Origin: Gallionella sp.
GTDB lineage: Bacteria; Pseudomonadota; Gammaproteobacteria; Burkholderiales; Gallionellaceae
Reading direction: 5' to 3'
Assembly (NCBI GenBank): GCA_028714075.1
Contig: JAQTMZ010000001.1
Coordinates: 186,001-250,000, forward strand
Length of the DNA stretch: 64,000 nt
The position numbers and the translations under genes were made by a program. Positions within the stretch are counted from its first letter, which is position 1. Each line of letters begins with the position of its first letter. This document shows positions 19,106 to 30,534 of this stretch, in pieces. Below the pieces are notes generated by a model. It saw nothing but the letters and a program-made list of their open reading frames with translations, was not told the origin of the DNA and did no database searches.

Positions 19106-21362
19106 GACAGTCGCGCAAGCAGGCAATAAATCCGCCAAGCCAGATAAACCTGCCGGAAAATTTGCACCTCACCAGAAGAAAAATCCCAGCGCCCAAGAGA
19201 TAAATATACTGGTGAGCCTGTTCACCGGTGGGCGATACGCAGACGCAGCGACCCTCGCGCAGGCAATGACAGCACGCTTTCCTTTATACGGGTTTGGCTG
19301 GAAGGTGTTGGGTGCGGCGTTCAGGCAGATGGGGCGGGATGTGGATGCGCTGGTTCCCATGCAAAAAGCGGCAGCGCTGTCACCGAACGATGCCGAGGTG
19401 CATAACAATCTGGGCGTTCTGCTGCAAGCACAAGGCCGGCTTGAAGCCGCGCTGGCAAGCCTGCGCAGGGCGCTGGAACTTAAACCTGACTACGCCAACG
19501 CACACAATAGCCTGGGCAGCATTTTGGATGACCTGGGGCAATTTGAAGCAGCGCAGGCAAGTTACCGCCGGGCACTGGAGCTTAATCCGGATTTTGCCGA
19601 TGCGCACAATAACATGGGCGTTGCGCTGAAGGATCAGGGGCAGTTTGCCGCCGCCGCGGCAAGTCTGCGCAGAGCGATAGAACTCAAACCGGATTATGCC
19701 GAGGCGCACAATAACCTGGGAATTGTTCTGAATGCGCAGGGGCAGTTCGACGCTGCGCAGGCAAGCTGCCGCCGGGCGCTGGAACTTAATCCAAATTACG
19801 CCGAAGCGCATTACAGCTTGGGGTGTGTCCTGAAAGAGCAGGGGCAATTTGATGCGGCGCGGGCAAGCTATTGCCGAGCGTTGGAGCTTAACCCGGACTA
19901 TGCCGACGCGCATTACAGTTTGGGGGTTGTTTTGAACGCGCAAGGGCAGCTCGATGCGGCGCGGGCAAGTTATCGCCGGGCGTTGGAGCTTAACCCGGGC
20001 CATGCAGAGGCGCACAATAATCTGGGTATTATCCAGATGGAACAGGGGCAGCTTGATGATGCGCAGGCAAGTTTCCGCCATGCATTGGATATCAAGCCAA
20101 ATTATTTTGAGTGTTATAGCAATCTACTTTTTTGCGGCAACTACGATATCAATCTTGCCCGTGAAGAATCGTTTGACCTCGCCAAATGTTTTGGCGCATT
20201 GGTTGCCGGTAAAGCCAAGCCATTCAAGGAATGGAATGTGCTCGCTGAACCACGGCGTCGGATTCGGGTAGGAGTTGTTTCGGGTGATTTAAGAAAGCAT
20301 TCAGTCAGTTATTTTTTGGGTAGCGTATTAGATAACCTTGATAAGAACCAAATTGAATTGATCGCTTACCCCACACAAGTTAAGACTGATGCCGTGACCG
20401 ACCGGCTCAGGCGCCATTTCAGCCAGTGGAGCCCACTGACAGATTGCTCGGATGAAGATGCAGCGCAACGTATTTATGGCGATAGAGTCGATATTTTGCT
20501 TGATTTGTCCGGCCATACTGCCAAAAACCGCTTGCCAATATTCGCATGGAGGCCCGCTCCAATACAGGTCAGTTGGCTGGGTTATTTCGCCACTACGGGC
20601 ATGGCTGAAATGGATTATCTGCTGGCGGATAAAGTGGGAGTTCCCGCGAGTGAGCTGGAGCAATTCACGGAATCCGTTTGGTATCTGCCTAATACTCGAA
20701 TGTGTTTTACCGCGCCCGAAGTTGCGATTCCCGTGGCGCCATTGCCCGCCTTGGCAAATGGCAACATCACCTTTGGCTGTTTCCAGACTGCGACCAAAGT
20801 GAATGACAGTGTGCTGGCGGTATGGGGCAAAATTTTTGCCGAATTACCGGATGCCAAGCTGCGTATGCAGTGCAATAAACTGGGCGAGCCGGCGCAGGAG
20901 AAGCAAATGCTTCAACGTCTGCAGCGTTACGGCATCGATCCTGCGCGTGTGCTGGTACGCGGTACGACTTCGCGCGAAGCCTATCTGGCTGCACATGCTG
21001 AAGTGGATATTATTTTGGATACCTTTCCCTTCACGGGCGGAACAACTACCAGTGAAGCGCTCTGGATGGGCGTGCCGACGCTGACTCTTGCGGGCAGCAG
21101 CCTGTTGGCCCGGCAAGGAGCCAGCCTGCTGACGGCAGCAGGGTTGGAAGAATGGGTGGCAGTAGATGAAGAGGAATACATTACCAAGGCGGTTTCCTAT
21201 GGCCGCAATCTGGAGCGATTGTCGGAATTGAGGAGATGTTTGAGAGCCAAGGTGCTTGCATCACCGCTGTTTGATGCCCCGCTATTTGCGAAGGACTTTG
21301 AGGCTGCGCTGCGCGGGATGTGGCAAGTCTGGTGCGAGAAGCAGCGGGTGCATACAACTTGA
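18714..21362 (+). CDS. TPR-GT41 (OGT/SPINDLY-type) protein O-glycosyltransferase, copy 1
   Basis: An 882-residue cytosolic protein. Residues 1-110 and about 220-465 are tetratricopeptide repeats, the second set being unusually regular 34-residue repeats (ALELNPDYADAHYSLG type). Residues about 505-870 form a GT41 O-GlcNAc-transferase-like catalytic domain: RVGVVSGDLRKHSVSYF, DILLDLSGHTAKNRLPIF, and the UDP-sugar-binding FPFTGGTTTSEALWMGVP. It probably attaches a sugar to Ser/Thr of flagellin, inferred from its place after fliD. The start at 18714 matches the equivalent ATG of the tandem paralog. A unique Lys/Pro linker lies at residues 130-160. Confidence 0.85.
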   Translation: MKLNEIFQQAVTHHHAGRFAEAEELYRSVLQVEPKHPDANHNLGLMAMQLNQAEKGLPYLQAAWEADPSTGEYWLTLTECLLETGHPEDALLLIEDAIRRGMDSPQAQQLLKRAKDSHDSGAQPADIAVEETVAQAGNKSAKPDKPAGKFAPHQKKNPSAQEINILVSLFTGGRYADAATLAQAMTARFPLYGFGWKVLGAAFRQMGRDVDALVPMQKAAALSPNDAEVHNNLGVLLQAQGRLEAALASLRRALELKPDYANAHNSLGSILDDLGQFEAAQASYRRALELNPDFADAHNNMGVALKDQGQFAAAAASLRRAIELKPDYAEAHNNLGIVLNAQGQFDAAQASCRRALELNPNYAEAHYSLGCVLKEQGQFDAARASYCRALELNPDYADAHYSLGVVLNAQGQLDAARASYRRALELNPGHAEAHNNLGIIQMEQGQLDDAQASFRHALDIKPNYFECYSNLLFCGNYDINLAREESFDLAKCFGALVAGKAKPFKEWNVLAEPRRRIRVGVVSGDLRKHSVSYFLGSVLDNLDKNQIELIAYPTQVKTDAVTDRLRRHFSQWSPLTDCSDEDAAQRIYGDRVDILLDLSGHTAKNRLPIFAWRPAPIQVSWLGYFATTGMAEMDYLLADKVGVPASELEQFTESVWYLPNTRMCFTAPEVAIPVAPLPALANGNITFGCFQTATKVNDSVLAVWGKIFAELPDAKLRMQCNKLGEPAQEKQMLQRLQRYGIDPARVLVRGTTSREAYLAAHAEVDIILDTFPFTGGTTTSEALWMGVPTLTLAGSSLLARQGASLLTAAGLEEWVAVDEEEYITKAVSYGRNLERLSELRRCLRAKVLASPLFDAPLFAKDFEAALRGMWQVWCEKQRVHTT
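19383..20005 (+). repeat. Duplicated block B, copy 1
   Basis: 623 bases matching 21949-22571 with three differences that I can see. It encodes the regular TPR array. The DNA between blocks A and B and everything downstream differ between the two genes. Confidence 0.93.
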
Positions 21363-21382
21363 TTCAGGCATGTTACCGGACT

Positions 21383-21779
21383 AAGCGATGAAACTGAACG
21401 AAATATTTCAACAAGCCGTCACCCACCATCATGCAGGCCGATTTGCCGAGGCGGAAGAGCTGTATCGCAGCGTTTTGCAGGTTGAGCCGAAGCATCCCGA
21501 TGCAAACCATAACCTTGGGTTGATGGCCATGCAGCTAAACCAGGCGGAGAAGGGCTTACCCTATCTGCAAGCTGCGTGGGAAGCCGACCCGTCGACAGGA
21601 GAATACTGGCTGACGCTGACGGAATGCCTGCTGGAGACGGGGCATCCCGAAGATGCGCTGCTGCTTATTGAAGATGCGATAAGGCGCGGCATGGATTCCC
21701 CGCAAGCGCAGCAATTGCTGAGGCGCGCGAAAGACAGCCACGACAGCGGCGCGCAACCTGCAGACACTGCTGTCGAAGA
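21383..21779 (+). repeat. Duplicated block A, copy 2
   Basis: Partner of 18709-19105; the two lie 2674 bases apart. Confidence 0.93.
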
Positions 21780-24117
21780 AGTGCTGGCGCTGTTTAGATC
21801 AGCACGTTTCCCGGAGGCGGAAGAAAGAACAAGGTCATTGGTCGAAACATACCCAAACTGGGCATGGGGGTGGAAGCTGCTGGGCGCCGCCATGCAGAAT
21901 CAAGGCAAAAACGGCATGGAGGCCATGCGGCGCGCGGTGGAGTTGAATCCGAACGATGCCGAGGTGCATAACAATCTGGGCGTTCTGCTGCAAGCACAAG
22001 GCCGGCTTGAAGCCGCGCTGGCAAGCCTGCGCAGGGCGCTGGAACTTAAACCTGACTACGCCAACGCACACAATAGCCTGGGCAGCATTTTGGATGACCT
22101 GGGGCAATTTGAAGCAGCGCAGGCAAGTTACCGCCGGGCACTGGAGCTTAATCCGGATTTTGCCGATGCGCACAATAACATGGGCGTTGCGCTGAAGGAT
22201 CAGGGGCAGTTTGCCGCCGCCGCGGCAAGTCTGCGCAGAGCGATAGAACTCAAACCGGATTATGCCGAGGCGCACAATAACCTGGGAATTGTTCTGAATG
22301 CGCAGGGGCAGTTCGACGCTGCGCAGGCAAGCTGCCGCCGGGCGCTGGAACTTAATCCAAATTACGCCGAAGCGCATTACAGCTTGGGGTGTGTCCTGAA
22401 TGAGCAGGGGCAATTTGATGCGGCGCGGGCAAGCTATTGCCGGGCGTTGGAGCTTAACCCGGACTATGCCGACGCGCATTACAGTTTGGGGGTTGTTTTG
22501 AACGCGCAAGGGCAGCTCGATGCGGCGCGGGCAAGTTACCGCCGGGCGTTGGAGCTTAACCCGGGCCATGCCGAGGCACATTACAACCTGGGTCTTGCCC
22601 TGAGGAACCAAGGACAGCTTGCCGCCGCTGCGGAAAGCCTGCGCAGGGCAATAGAGGTCAAGCCGGATTATGCTGACGCGCATAATAATTTGAGCATCAT
22701 ACTGAACGATCTGGGGCAGCTTGATGATGCGCAGGCAAGTTGCCGCCGCGCTTTGGAGCTTGATCCGCACAATGCCGTCACGCACAATAGCCTGGGTGTT
22801 ATTTTGAGAAGGCTGGGGCAGCTTGATGCCGCACAGGCAAGCTTTCGCATGGCGCTGGAGATTGATCCGGGTCTGGCCAATGCACACAGCAATCTGCTGT
22901 TCTGTCTCAGTCACAGCCAGGAGATAGACGCGCAGACGCTGTTTGCCGAACACTGCCGCTTTGGCAAGCAGTTCGAAGCACCCATGCGAGCCCATTGGTT
23001 ACCGCACAACAACTCTCGAAATCCAGATCGCCGTCTGCGCATCGGCTATGTTTCACCGGATTTTCGCAACCACGCGGTGGCATATTTCGTCGAACCTATC
23101 CTTGCCAACCATGACAAGTTACAGGTGGAAATATTCTGTTACGCTGAAGTGGAACACGAGGATGACTATACCGCCCGTATCCGGCAACTTGCCGACCATT
23201 GGCATTCCACGGTTGGCCTGAGCGACGATGCGGTCGCGCAAATGATCCGTGGTCACCAAATCGACATTCTGGTGGATTTGGCAGGGCACACCGCATCGAA
23301 CCGGCTGCCGGTATTCGCACGCAAGCCCGCACCCGTTCAGGTCACGTATCTTGGCTACCCCGGCACGACCGGCCTGTCCGCCATGAATTACCGCATCACC
23401 GACCATCATGCCGACCCTGAGGGTGTAGCCGACGCTTACTATACCGAACGCCTGCTGCGCTTGCCGGACAGCTTATGCTGTTATCGCCCCACCACCGACA
23501 TGCCGGAAACTTCGCCCTTGCCCGCCCTGTCGCGGGGCTATCTCACCTTCGGCTCATTCAATAGTTTTAGCAAGATTGACCAGCCCACTGTTGCACTGTG
23601 GGCGGAACTGTTGCGGGCGCTGCCGGCATCCCGCCTGATGATGCTCACCGTGCCGGAGGGCGAAATCAGGCTGCGTCTGACGCAACGCTTCGCGGCACTC
23701 GGCATCGATGCACAACGCCTGGAGTTCCACGGCAAATTGCCTGCCGCCAAGTTTCACCGCAAGTTTCTCGAAGTAGATATCGCGCTGGACACGGTCTCCG
23801 TCAGCGGCGGAACGACGACCTGCGAATCGTTGTGGATGGGGGTGCCGGTGATTGCTTTTGTTGGCAAGCGCTTTATCACGCGGGTGAGCTATAGTTTCCT
23901 CAACACCGCAGGCTTTGCCGATTTCGCTGCCGCCTCGCCCGAGGACTATATCATCATCGCCTCCCACCTTGCGGACAACCTCCCGCTGCTGGCGGACATC
24001 CGCGCCGGGTTGCGCGATCACCTCCGCGCCTCGCCGCTAGTCGATGAAGCGGGTTTCACCAGCAATCTGGAGAATCTCTACCGGGATATATGGGGGCAAT
24101 GGTGTGGTGCTACCTGA
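21388..24117 (+). CDS. TPR-GT41 (OGT/SPINDLY-type) protein O-glycosyltransferase, copy 2
   Basis: A 909-residue tandem paralog starting 25 bases after copy 1 ends. The N-terminal TPR region is almost identical to copy 1, but it carries three more TPR units (around residues 400-505) and a clearly different GT41 catalytic domain: RIGYVSPDFRNHAVAYFVEP, DILVDLAGHTASNRLPVF, VTYLGYPGTTGLSAMNYRITD and SVSGGTTTCESLWMGVP. The PGTTG and DPEGVADAYYTE features are closer to classical bacterial and plant OGT/SPY than copy 1. The 3' end overlaps the convergent acyltransferase gene by 8 bases. Confidence 0.87.
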   Translation: MKLNEIFQQAVTHHHAGRFAEAEELYRSVLQVEPKHPDANHNLGLMAMQLNQAEKGLPYLQAAWEADPSTGEYWLTLTECLLETGHPEDALLLIEDAIRRGMDSPQAQQLLRRAKDSHDSGAQPADTAVEEVLALFRSARFPEAEERTRSLVETYPNWAWGWKLLGAAMQNQGKNGMEAMRRAVELNPNDAEVHNNLGVLLQAQGRLEAALASLRRALELKPDYANAHNSLGSILDDLGQFEAAQASYRRALELNPDFADAHNNMGVALKDQGQFAAAAASLRRAIELKPDYAEAHNNLGIVLNAQGQFDAAQASCRRALELNPNYAEAHYSLGCVLNEQGQFDAARASYCRALELNPDYADAHYSLGVVLNAQGQLDAARASYRRALELNPGHAEAHYNLGLALRNQGQLAAAAESLRRAIEVKPDYADAHNNLSIILNDLGQLDDAQASCRRALELDPHNAVTHNSLGVILRRLGQLDAAQASFRMALEIDPGLANAHSNLLFCLSHSQEIDAQTLFAEHCRFGKQFEAPMRAHWLPHNNSRNPDRRLRIGYVSPDFRNHAVAYFVEPILANHDKLQVEIFCYAEVEHEDDYTARIRQLADHWHSTVGLSDDAVAQMIRGHQIDILVDLAGHTASNRLPVFARKPAPVQVTYLGYPGTTGLSAMNYRITDHHADPEGVADAYYTERLLRLPDSLCCYRPTTDMPETSPLPALSRGYLTFGSFNSFSKIDQPTVALWAELLRALPASRLMMLTVPEGEIRLRLTQRFAALGIDAQRLEFHGKLPAAKFHRKFLEVDIALDTVSVSGGTTTCESLWMGVPVIAFVGKRFITRVSYSFLNTAGFADFAAASPEDYIIIASHLADNLPLLADIRAGLRDHLRASPLVDEAGFTSNLENLYRDIWGQWCGAT
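21949..22571 (+). repeat. Duplicated block B, copy 2
   Basis: Partner of 19383-20005; spacing here is 2566 bases, so an unequal linker was left between blocks A and B in the two genes. Confidence 0.93.
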
Positions 24118-24781
24118 ACCGCCGCTCCAGCACATGCTTGGTATTGTCACGCATGTTGAGATGCGATGAGTTGCCCAGAATGACCTTGTTGGATGGAATG
24201 TCTCGATTCAGGATCATGGCGTTTGCACCGACCACCACGTTGTCGCCGATTTTTGAATGGCCGATGACCGATGCGCCAGCATAGAGGATGACATGCTCGC
24301 CGATTTCCGGGAAATCCCCGTCTTCGTCGCAACCCACCGAGCACCCCTGGTAGACGCAGAAATAGTTGCCATATTTGGCTTGTCCAAGGATAGTGCCGAG
24401 CGGGTGCATGAACTGGAATACCTCGGGCAATTGTGTGTCGTGAAAGACATCCAACCCATGCATTACCTTGTTCAAGTAAAACAGGCGGAAAGCCAGTGGA
24501 TTTGAACTGTCGCGGCGAGACACTGTGTTGCTTAACAGATAAAGGAACATGGCGTAATGGTCGGGGTGCAGGTAGTTGAACATCACTTGGTCTTCGGCGC
24601 GGAATTTCTTTTTCTCGATACCCGTGAAGCAGACGCATGTGCGCTCCAGCGCCTCGCCCATGACGGTACGCAGTTGCTCCGGCAAAACCGGGCGATTATC
24701 TGGGAAAAACAGGCTCAACTGGCGCGCAACATAAACGCACAAATCTTCCGCTGTCATGTCGTGCAATATGAATTCACTCAT
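24110..24781 (-). CDS. Serine-acetyltransferase-like hexapeptide-repeat acyltransferase
   Basis: A 223-residue protein. The N-terminal 100 residues are helical and of no obvious family; the C-terminal half shows left-handed parallel beta-helix hexapeptides (IGEHVILYAGASVIGHSKIGDNVVVGANAMIL), typical of CysE-like and sugar O- or N-acetyltransferases. His in FMHPLGTILGQA may be part of the active site. It is the last gene of a minus-strand set with two sugar aminotransferases and a GNAT, so an amino-sugar acyltransferase is more likely than cysteine synthesis. Its 3' end overlaps the convergent GT41 gene by 8 bases. Confidence 0.76.
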   Translation of the reverse strand: MSEFILHDMTAEDLCVYVARQLSLFFPDNRPVLPEQLRTVMGEALERTCVCFTGIEKKKFRAEDQVMFNYLHPDHYAMFLYLLSNTVSRRDSSNPLAFRLFYLNKVMHGLDVFHDTQLPEVFQFMHPLGTILGQAKYGNYFCVYQGCSVGCDEDGDFPEIGEHVILYAGASVIGHSKIGDNVVVGANAMILNRDIPSNKVILGNSSHLNMRDNTKHVLERRFR

Positions 24782-24794
24782 ATCGAATCTTCGC

Positions 24795-25685
24795 TCAAAT
24801 CCTGTCGAAATAGGGAATATGCCATTGCCTCAGGCGGGTCATGCTAACCCGTTCCGATAAGGGTAGCCACATGGCAAGGCTTTTATTTTTCCAGCTTACC
24901 CCAGTTTGGTCAGTGAGCCAATGAAACGAGGGGCTGCCGGCACGGTCGTTTATAAGAATCTGTCGGCAATCGCGACATGCTTCGCGCCACAATGCAAGGA
25001 AGCAGGCTGTGTCTCCGGCAAGCTCATAGAGAAATCTCGTTTCCCCGCTGCTGCCGAGCAGAGCATAGGCAGCCTTGCCCTGATTCTCGTGCCACAGCAC
25101 ATTCACGCTTTCCGCCGGTACTGGCAGTTGGCGATAATCATCAGGGCGGCGCAAGATCATGCTGTTCAATTGGTGTTGCCGAATACCTTCCAGTCGTGGA
25201 GCATTTGCTACCAAAGGCAAGATGGTTACGTCTCCTGACGGCTCCGGCATTAAGTCACCCGTTTCGGCCTTGCCGAGCACACCGCAATCGGACGGCACCC
25301 AGCCGAGGCGAGCATAGAATGATTGTTGTTCAGACCACAACACGCCAAAATCTACGCCCTGTTCGTGCAGTTGTATTGCTGACGCCTCCAGCAGGCGGCT
25401 GGATAATCCTTTTTTGCGATGCGCCGGATGGGTGTAAACCGCACCTATCATTGCACCCTGTAACGTTTCGCCATTCTCACGCCAATCGAATTGGCGCATA
25501 GCCAGCGCGGAGACGATTTCTTCACCATCTGCGCAAATCATGATGTTGTGAAGGTTGTTGCGGCAAAAAACCGTGGGAAAGCGTTGGCGCAAAGAAATTA
25601 TGCGCCCCTTGCCGAAGATAAATTCCTCGTCGAGCAACTGTATCAGTTGATCCAGTTCGGATAACTGGCAGGAGCGAATCTCCAT
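24795..25685 (-). CDS. GNAT-family N-acetyltransferase
   Basis: A 296-residue protein. The N-terminal 150 residues are a GNAT domain beginning MEIRSCQLSELDQLIQLL, with the acetyl-CoA site around GAVYTHPAHRKKGLSSRLLE. The C-terminal half is a second, weaker domain resembling the Eis-type or SCP2-like partner region. The start at 25685 was chosen because the domain begins there and it follows the upstream stop by one base; an in-frame ATG at 25712 would overlap the upstream gene. Likely substrate is an amino sugar made by the adjacent aminotransferases. Confidence 0.7.
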   Translation of the reverse strand: MEIRSCQLSELDQLIQLLDEEFIFGKGRIISLRQRFPTVFCRNNLHNIMICADGEEIVSALAMRQFDWRENGETLQGAMIGAVYTHPAHRKKGLSSRLLEASAIQLHEQGVDFGVLWSEQQSFYARLGWVPSDCGVLGKAETGDLMPEPSGDVTILPLVANAPRLEGIRQHQLNSMILRRPDDYRQLPVPAESVNVLWHENQGKAAYALLGSSGETRFLYELAGDTACFLALWREACRDCRQILINDRAGSPSFHWLTDQTGVSWKNKSLAMWLPLSERVSMTRLRQWHIPYFDRI

Positions 25686-25686
25686 G

Positions 25687-26802
25687 TCACCAGCCGCTGC
25701 GCAAGCATTCAATCACGCGCTTACGTTCTTCCTCGCCAACCCACCAGCCGCAGGGAATGCTCAGGTTATGCGCGTCGAATTCGGCAACTCCGGGCAGCTG
25801 CCGCACTCCATTGCCAAAGCAGGAGTAGCCGTCGTTGCGCAAGTGCAGGCGCTGCGCACCGATGCCGCAGGAATGCAATTTGCGGATCAGGTCGTCGCGC
25901 CGCTCGGCGAGCAGGGAATATGTCCAGAAGCCGGAAACGCTGTCTTTGCGCCGCTTGAGCAGACGCAGGCCGGTAATTCCGGCAAGTGCGGCATCGTAAT
26001 ATTGGCCGTTGGCGCGGTGGCGTGCCACGATCATATCGGCATGGTGCATTTGCTCCAGCCCCAAGGCGGCAGCAATTTCATTCATCGGGAAATTGAAGCC
26101 AGCCAGCGGAATATCAAAGGCAGGATTCAGGTCGCCATTGGGCAGGCGAAACTTTGCCGGGTCGATGCCGAAGCGTCGCAGGTGGCGCGCAGTCTTGGCC
26201 ATCTGCGGGTCTGCCGCGAGCAGCGCGGCTCCCTCACCGGTGGTGATGTGCTTGGTGGCGTAAAAGGAATAAACCGTGAAATCTGCTACGCCTCCAAGAC
26301 GATGCCCTTGCCATTCCGCACCCAATGCCTCGCTGGCGTCTTCCACCAGTTTGATACCACGCTGCCGCGCCAGCGCCGCCACGCCGCCGGTATCCGCCAC
26401 ATCGCCCGACCAGTGATAAAGCAGGATGGCGCGGGTTTTTTTTGAAATCAATCCGGATATATTATCGGCATCCGGCATCCCGGTCATGGGGTCGATATCG
26501 CACCACACCGGGCGGGCAAACAGGTTGGCAATGGGCGATGCGGTTGCGGCGCAGGCCAGGGGTGATGTGATTACTTCGTCACCGGGGCGAACTCCTGACA
26601 AATACAGGGCCAGCGTAAGCGCGCCGGAGGCGTCGCCGAGCGCTACAGTGTCGGAGGCTCCCAGCCATGCGGCGAGCAGTGACTCAAATGCGGCCACCTG
26701 TCGTCCCGCACCCAATTGGCCGCTTTCAAGAACGGGTCTCAGCGCGGCATGGGCGGATTCCGCCATGAATACTTTAAATAGTGGAACGGAAGGTTGCGCC
26801 AT
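25687..26802 (-). CDS. DegT/DnrJ/EryC1/StrS-family aminotransferase, paralog 2
   Basis: A 371-residue PLP-dependent sugar aminotransferase. The PLP segment VEDASEALGAEW and the Schiff-base Lys in SFYATKHITTGEGAA are intact, and the substrate-side FNFPMNEIAAALG is present. It ends with the same CGWWV motif as the upstream gene, so the two are paralogs of one origin that have since diverged strongly. It starts 7 bases after its paralog stops and is coupled to the GNAT below it. Substrate unknown. Confidence 0.83.
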   Translation of the reverse strand: MAQPSVPLFKVFMAESAHAALRPVLESGQLGAGRQVAAFESLLAAWLGASDTVALGDASGALTLALYLSGVRPGDEVITSPLACAATASPIANLFARPVWCDIDPMTGMPDADNISGLISKKTRAILLYHWSGDVADTGGVAALARQRGIKLVEDASEALGAEWQGHRLGGVADFTVYSFYATKHITTGEGAALLAADPQMAKTARHLRRFGIDPAKFRLPNGDLNPAFDIPLAGFNFPMNEIAAALGLEQMHHADMIVARHRANGQYYDAALAGITGLRLLKRRKDSVSGFWTYSLLAERRDDLIRKLHSCGIGAQRLHLRNDGYSCFGNGVRQLPGVAEFDAHNLSIPCGWWVGEEERKRVIECLRSGW

Positions 26803-26809
26803 ATCCGCT

Positions 26810-27943
26810 CTACCAGCCGCGCCGGATCACATCGGCGATGTATTCGCGTTGTTCGTCATTCACCCACCATCCGCAGGGAATGTGGATCATGCGCCGGTAA
26901 AAATCATCCAGACCGGGCAGTTCGCTACGGCTGGCAGCGAATACCGAATGCAGGTCATTGCGCTTGTGTGCCTGCGAACTGGCGATACCGTGGGCGGCAA
27001 GATGGCGTGAAAAGTTTTCGCGTTCATCAACCAGCACGGTGTAGAACCAGTAGGATGGCTCCGCACATTTTTCCCAACGGCATAGCTTCAAACCGGGAAT
27101 ACCCTGTAGTGCATGATCAAAATACTGCCCGTTAGCGATATGGCGCGCGATAACCGGAGCGATGTGGTCGAGTTGCGTCAAGCCGATGGTGGCAGTGACG
27201 TTATTCATGTGGTATTTGTAGCCCACTTCTGCCACGTCCACCTCGGTGCGAGGCGTGGCGCGGTCGATGCCGAACCAGCGGAAGCGGCGCCCCCTTGCAA
27301 GTAGCGTTTCCTTGTCGCCCGCCCCATTGCAGGCCAGCATGCCACCGTCCACGGTGGTCATATGCTTGATTGCCTGAAGTGAAAACATGACGAATTCAGA
27401 ATGCCCGCCAATCGGCTTGCCGCCATAACGCGCGCCGAGCGCGTGGGCTGCGTCCTCGATAACCGGGATGCCTCGCTCCGCCGCTACAGCGCGGATGCCG
27501 TCCAGAGGGGCGGGAATGCCGCCGTAGTGGACAACCATCACGGCGCGGGTGCGACCAGAAATTTTTTCTGCTACGGAGGCGGCAGAAAGGTTGCCGTTGG
27601 CGGGATCGACATCTGCCCACACAATTTTACCGCCAGCGTGAAGTATCGCCATGTTGGTGGGTTCTGCCGTCATGGCGGTGGAAATCACCTCATCACCGGC
27701 TTTGACACCCGCCAGCACCAGCGCTCCATGTAGTGCCGCAGTGCCGGAATAGAAGGAAAGAATAGCAGGGCTGCCGATGAGCTTGCCGAAATTTCGCTCA
27801 AACTCAATGACTGGGGCGCCCTCGGAAATTTGGCCGCTGTACAGAATATCCTCGAGGCGCGGCATGAGCGCCGCGCGCGGAGGCATGAATACCTTGAAGA
27901 GCGGAATTTCGCCGCAGGGGCTAGGAGCCTGAGAGGTTGCCAC
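26810..27943 (-). CDS. DegT/DnrJ/EryC1/StrS-family aminotransferase, paralog 1
   Basis: A 377-residue PLP-dependent sugar aminotransferase and first gene of the minus-strand group. IEDAAHALGARYGG and the Lys in SLQAIKHMTTVDGG form the PLP site; YKYHMNNVTATIG takes the usual substrate-side position. The C-terminal IPCGWWVNDEQRE mirrors the paralog downstream. An AGGAGATG-type ribosome site lies before the start. Two tandem DegT enzymes suggest either a diamino sugar or a heterodimeric enzyme. Confidence 0.83.
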   Translation of the reverse strand: MATSQAPSPCGEIPLFKVFMPPRAALMPRLEDILYSGQISEGAPVIEFERNFGKLIGSPAILSFYSGTAALHGALVLAGVKAGDEVISTAMTAEPTNMAILHAGGKIVWADVDPANGNLSAASVAEKISGRTRAVMVVHYGGIPAPLDGIRAVAAERGIPVIEDAAHALGARYGGKPIGGHSEFVMFSLQAIKHMTTVDGGMLACNGAGDKETLLARGRRFRWFGIDRATPRTEVDVAEVGYKYHMNNVTATIGLTQLDHIAPVIARHIANGQYFDHALQGIPGLKLCRWEKCAEPSYWFYTVLVDERENFSRHLAAHGIASSQAHKRNDLHSVFAASRSELPGLDDFYRRMIHIPCGWWVNDEQREYIADVIRRGW

Positions 27944-28494
27944 CGGACATCTCCTTACCTTCGAATCCCTTGACGGAACGGTTGACTTTAAGGCGACCCA
28001 TAATGTTTTGCGCAGTAATCAGCATGGTAACTTTATGGTTCCAGAAGCATAGTGATTGCGGTGGCTATTCGGCGTGTCAGGAAGCAGTGGAGCGCCCTCT
28101 GAGTAAGGGTGCTGCAAAAAACATGATGAATCATTTTGCAGGTTGTTTGTGGGGGCAACAAACAACGCCGAGCCATCTTCCCCGGCATGATGGAAGACAA
28201 ATGCCCTCATTCCGTATGAGTATGAACTGGCTGGCAGATTAGGAGAGCTTATGGGCATCGGATTGGTTGGTTATGCAATGTCCTGCTGCTGGTGGCGACA
28301 GCTTACTATATCAGGATTGGCGGCGGCAATATTTAGCCCCTTCAGCATGAAATGAGCTTAAGGAAGTTGTGCGTTTCCAACAGGGAAAGAGCCGGAGGTT
28401 GCAAGCGGCCATTACGCGGGCAAAAGATCAACAGGAATGCGGTAAATATGTAAGTGAACTTGCATTTGCAGCGTCTTTCCAGTAACTTGCCAAC
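27944..28494. other. Gene-poor stretch between the aminotransferase operon and the thiC leader
   Basis: About 550 bases without a convincing gene. It must hold the promoter of the minus-strand aminotransferase operon and the promoter of the thiC transcript. The only candidate coding element is the small frame listed at 28251. Confidence 0.5.
28251..28355 (+). CDS. Possible 34-residue hydrophobic small protein
   Basis: An ATG preceded at good spacing by AGGAGAG opens a frame of 34 codons giving MGIGLVGYAMSCCWWRQLTI and a further hydrophobic stretch ending in a Met-Lys. The evidence is only the ribosome site and the hydrophobicity. It could equally be a remnant or chance. Confidence 0.2.
   Translation: MGIGLVGYAMSCCWWRQLTISGLAAAIFSPFSMK

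Positions 28495-30534
<2,040 letters not shown>

Noticed and set aside
19383..22571. Regular 102-base DNA periodicity resembling a tandem or CRISPR-like repeat
   Set aside because: The period is the 34-codon TPR unit inside an open reading frame; there are no unique spacers between identical short repeats.
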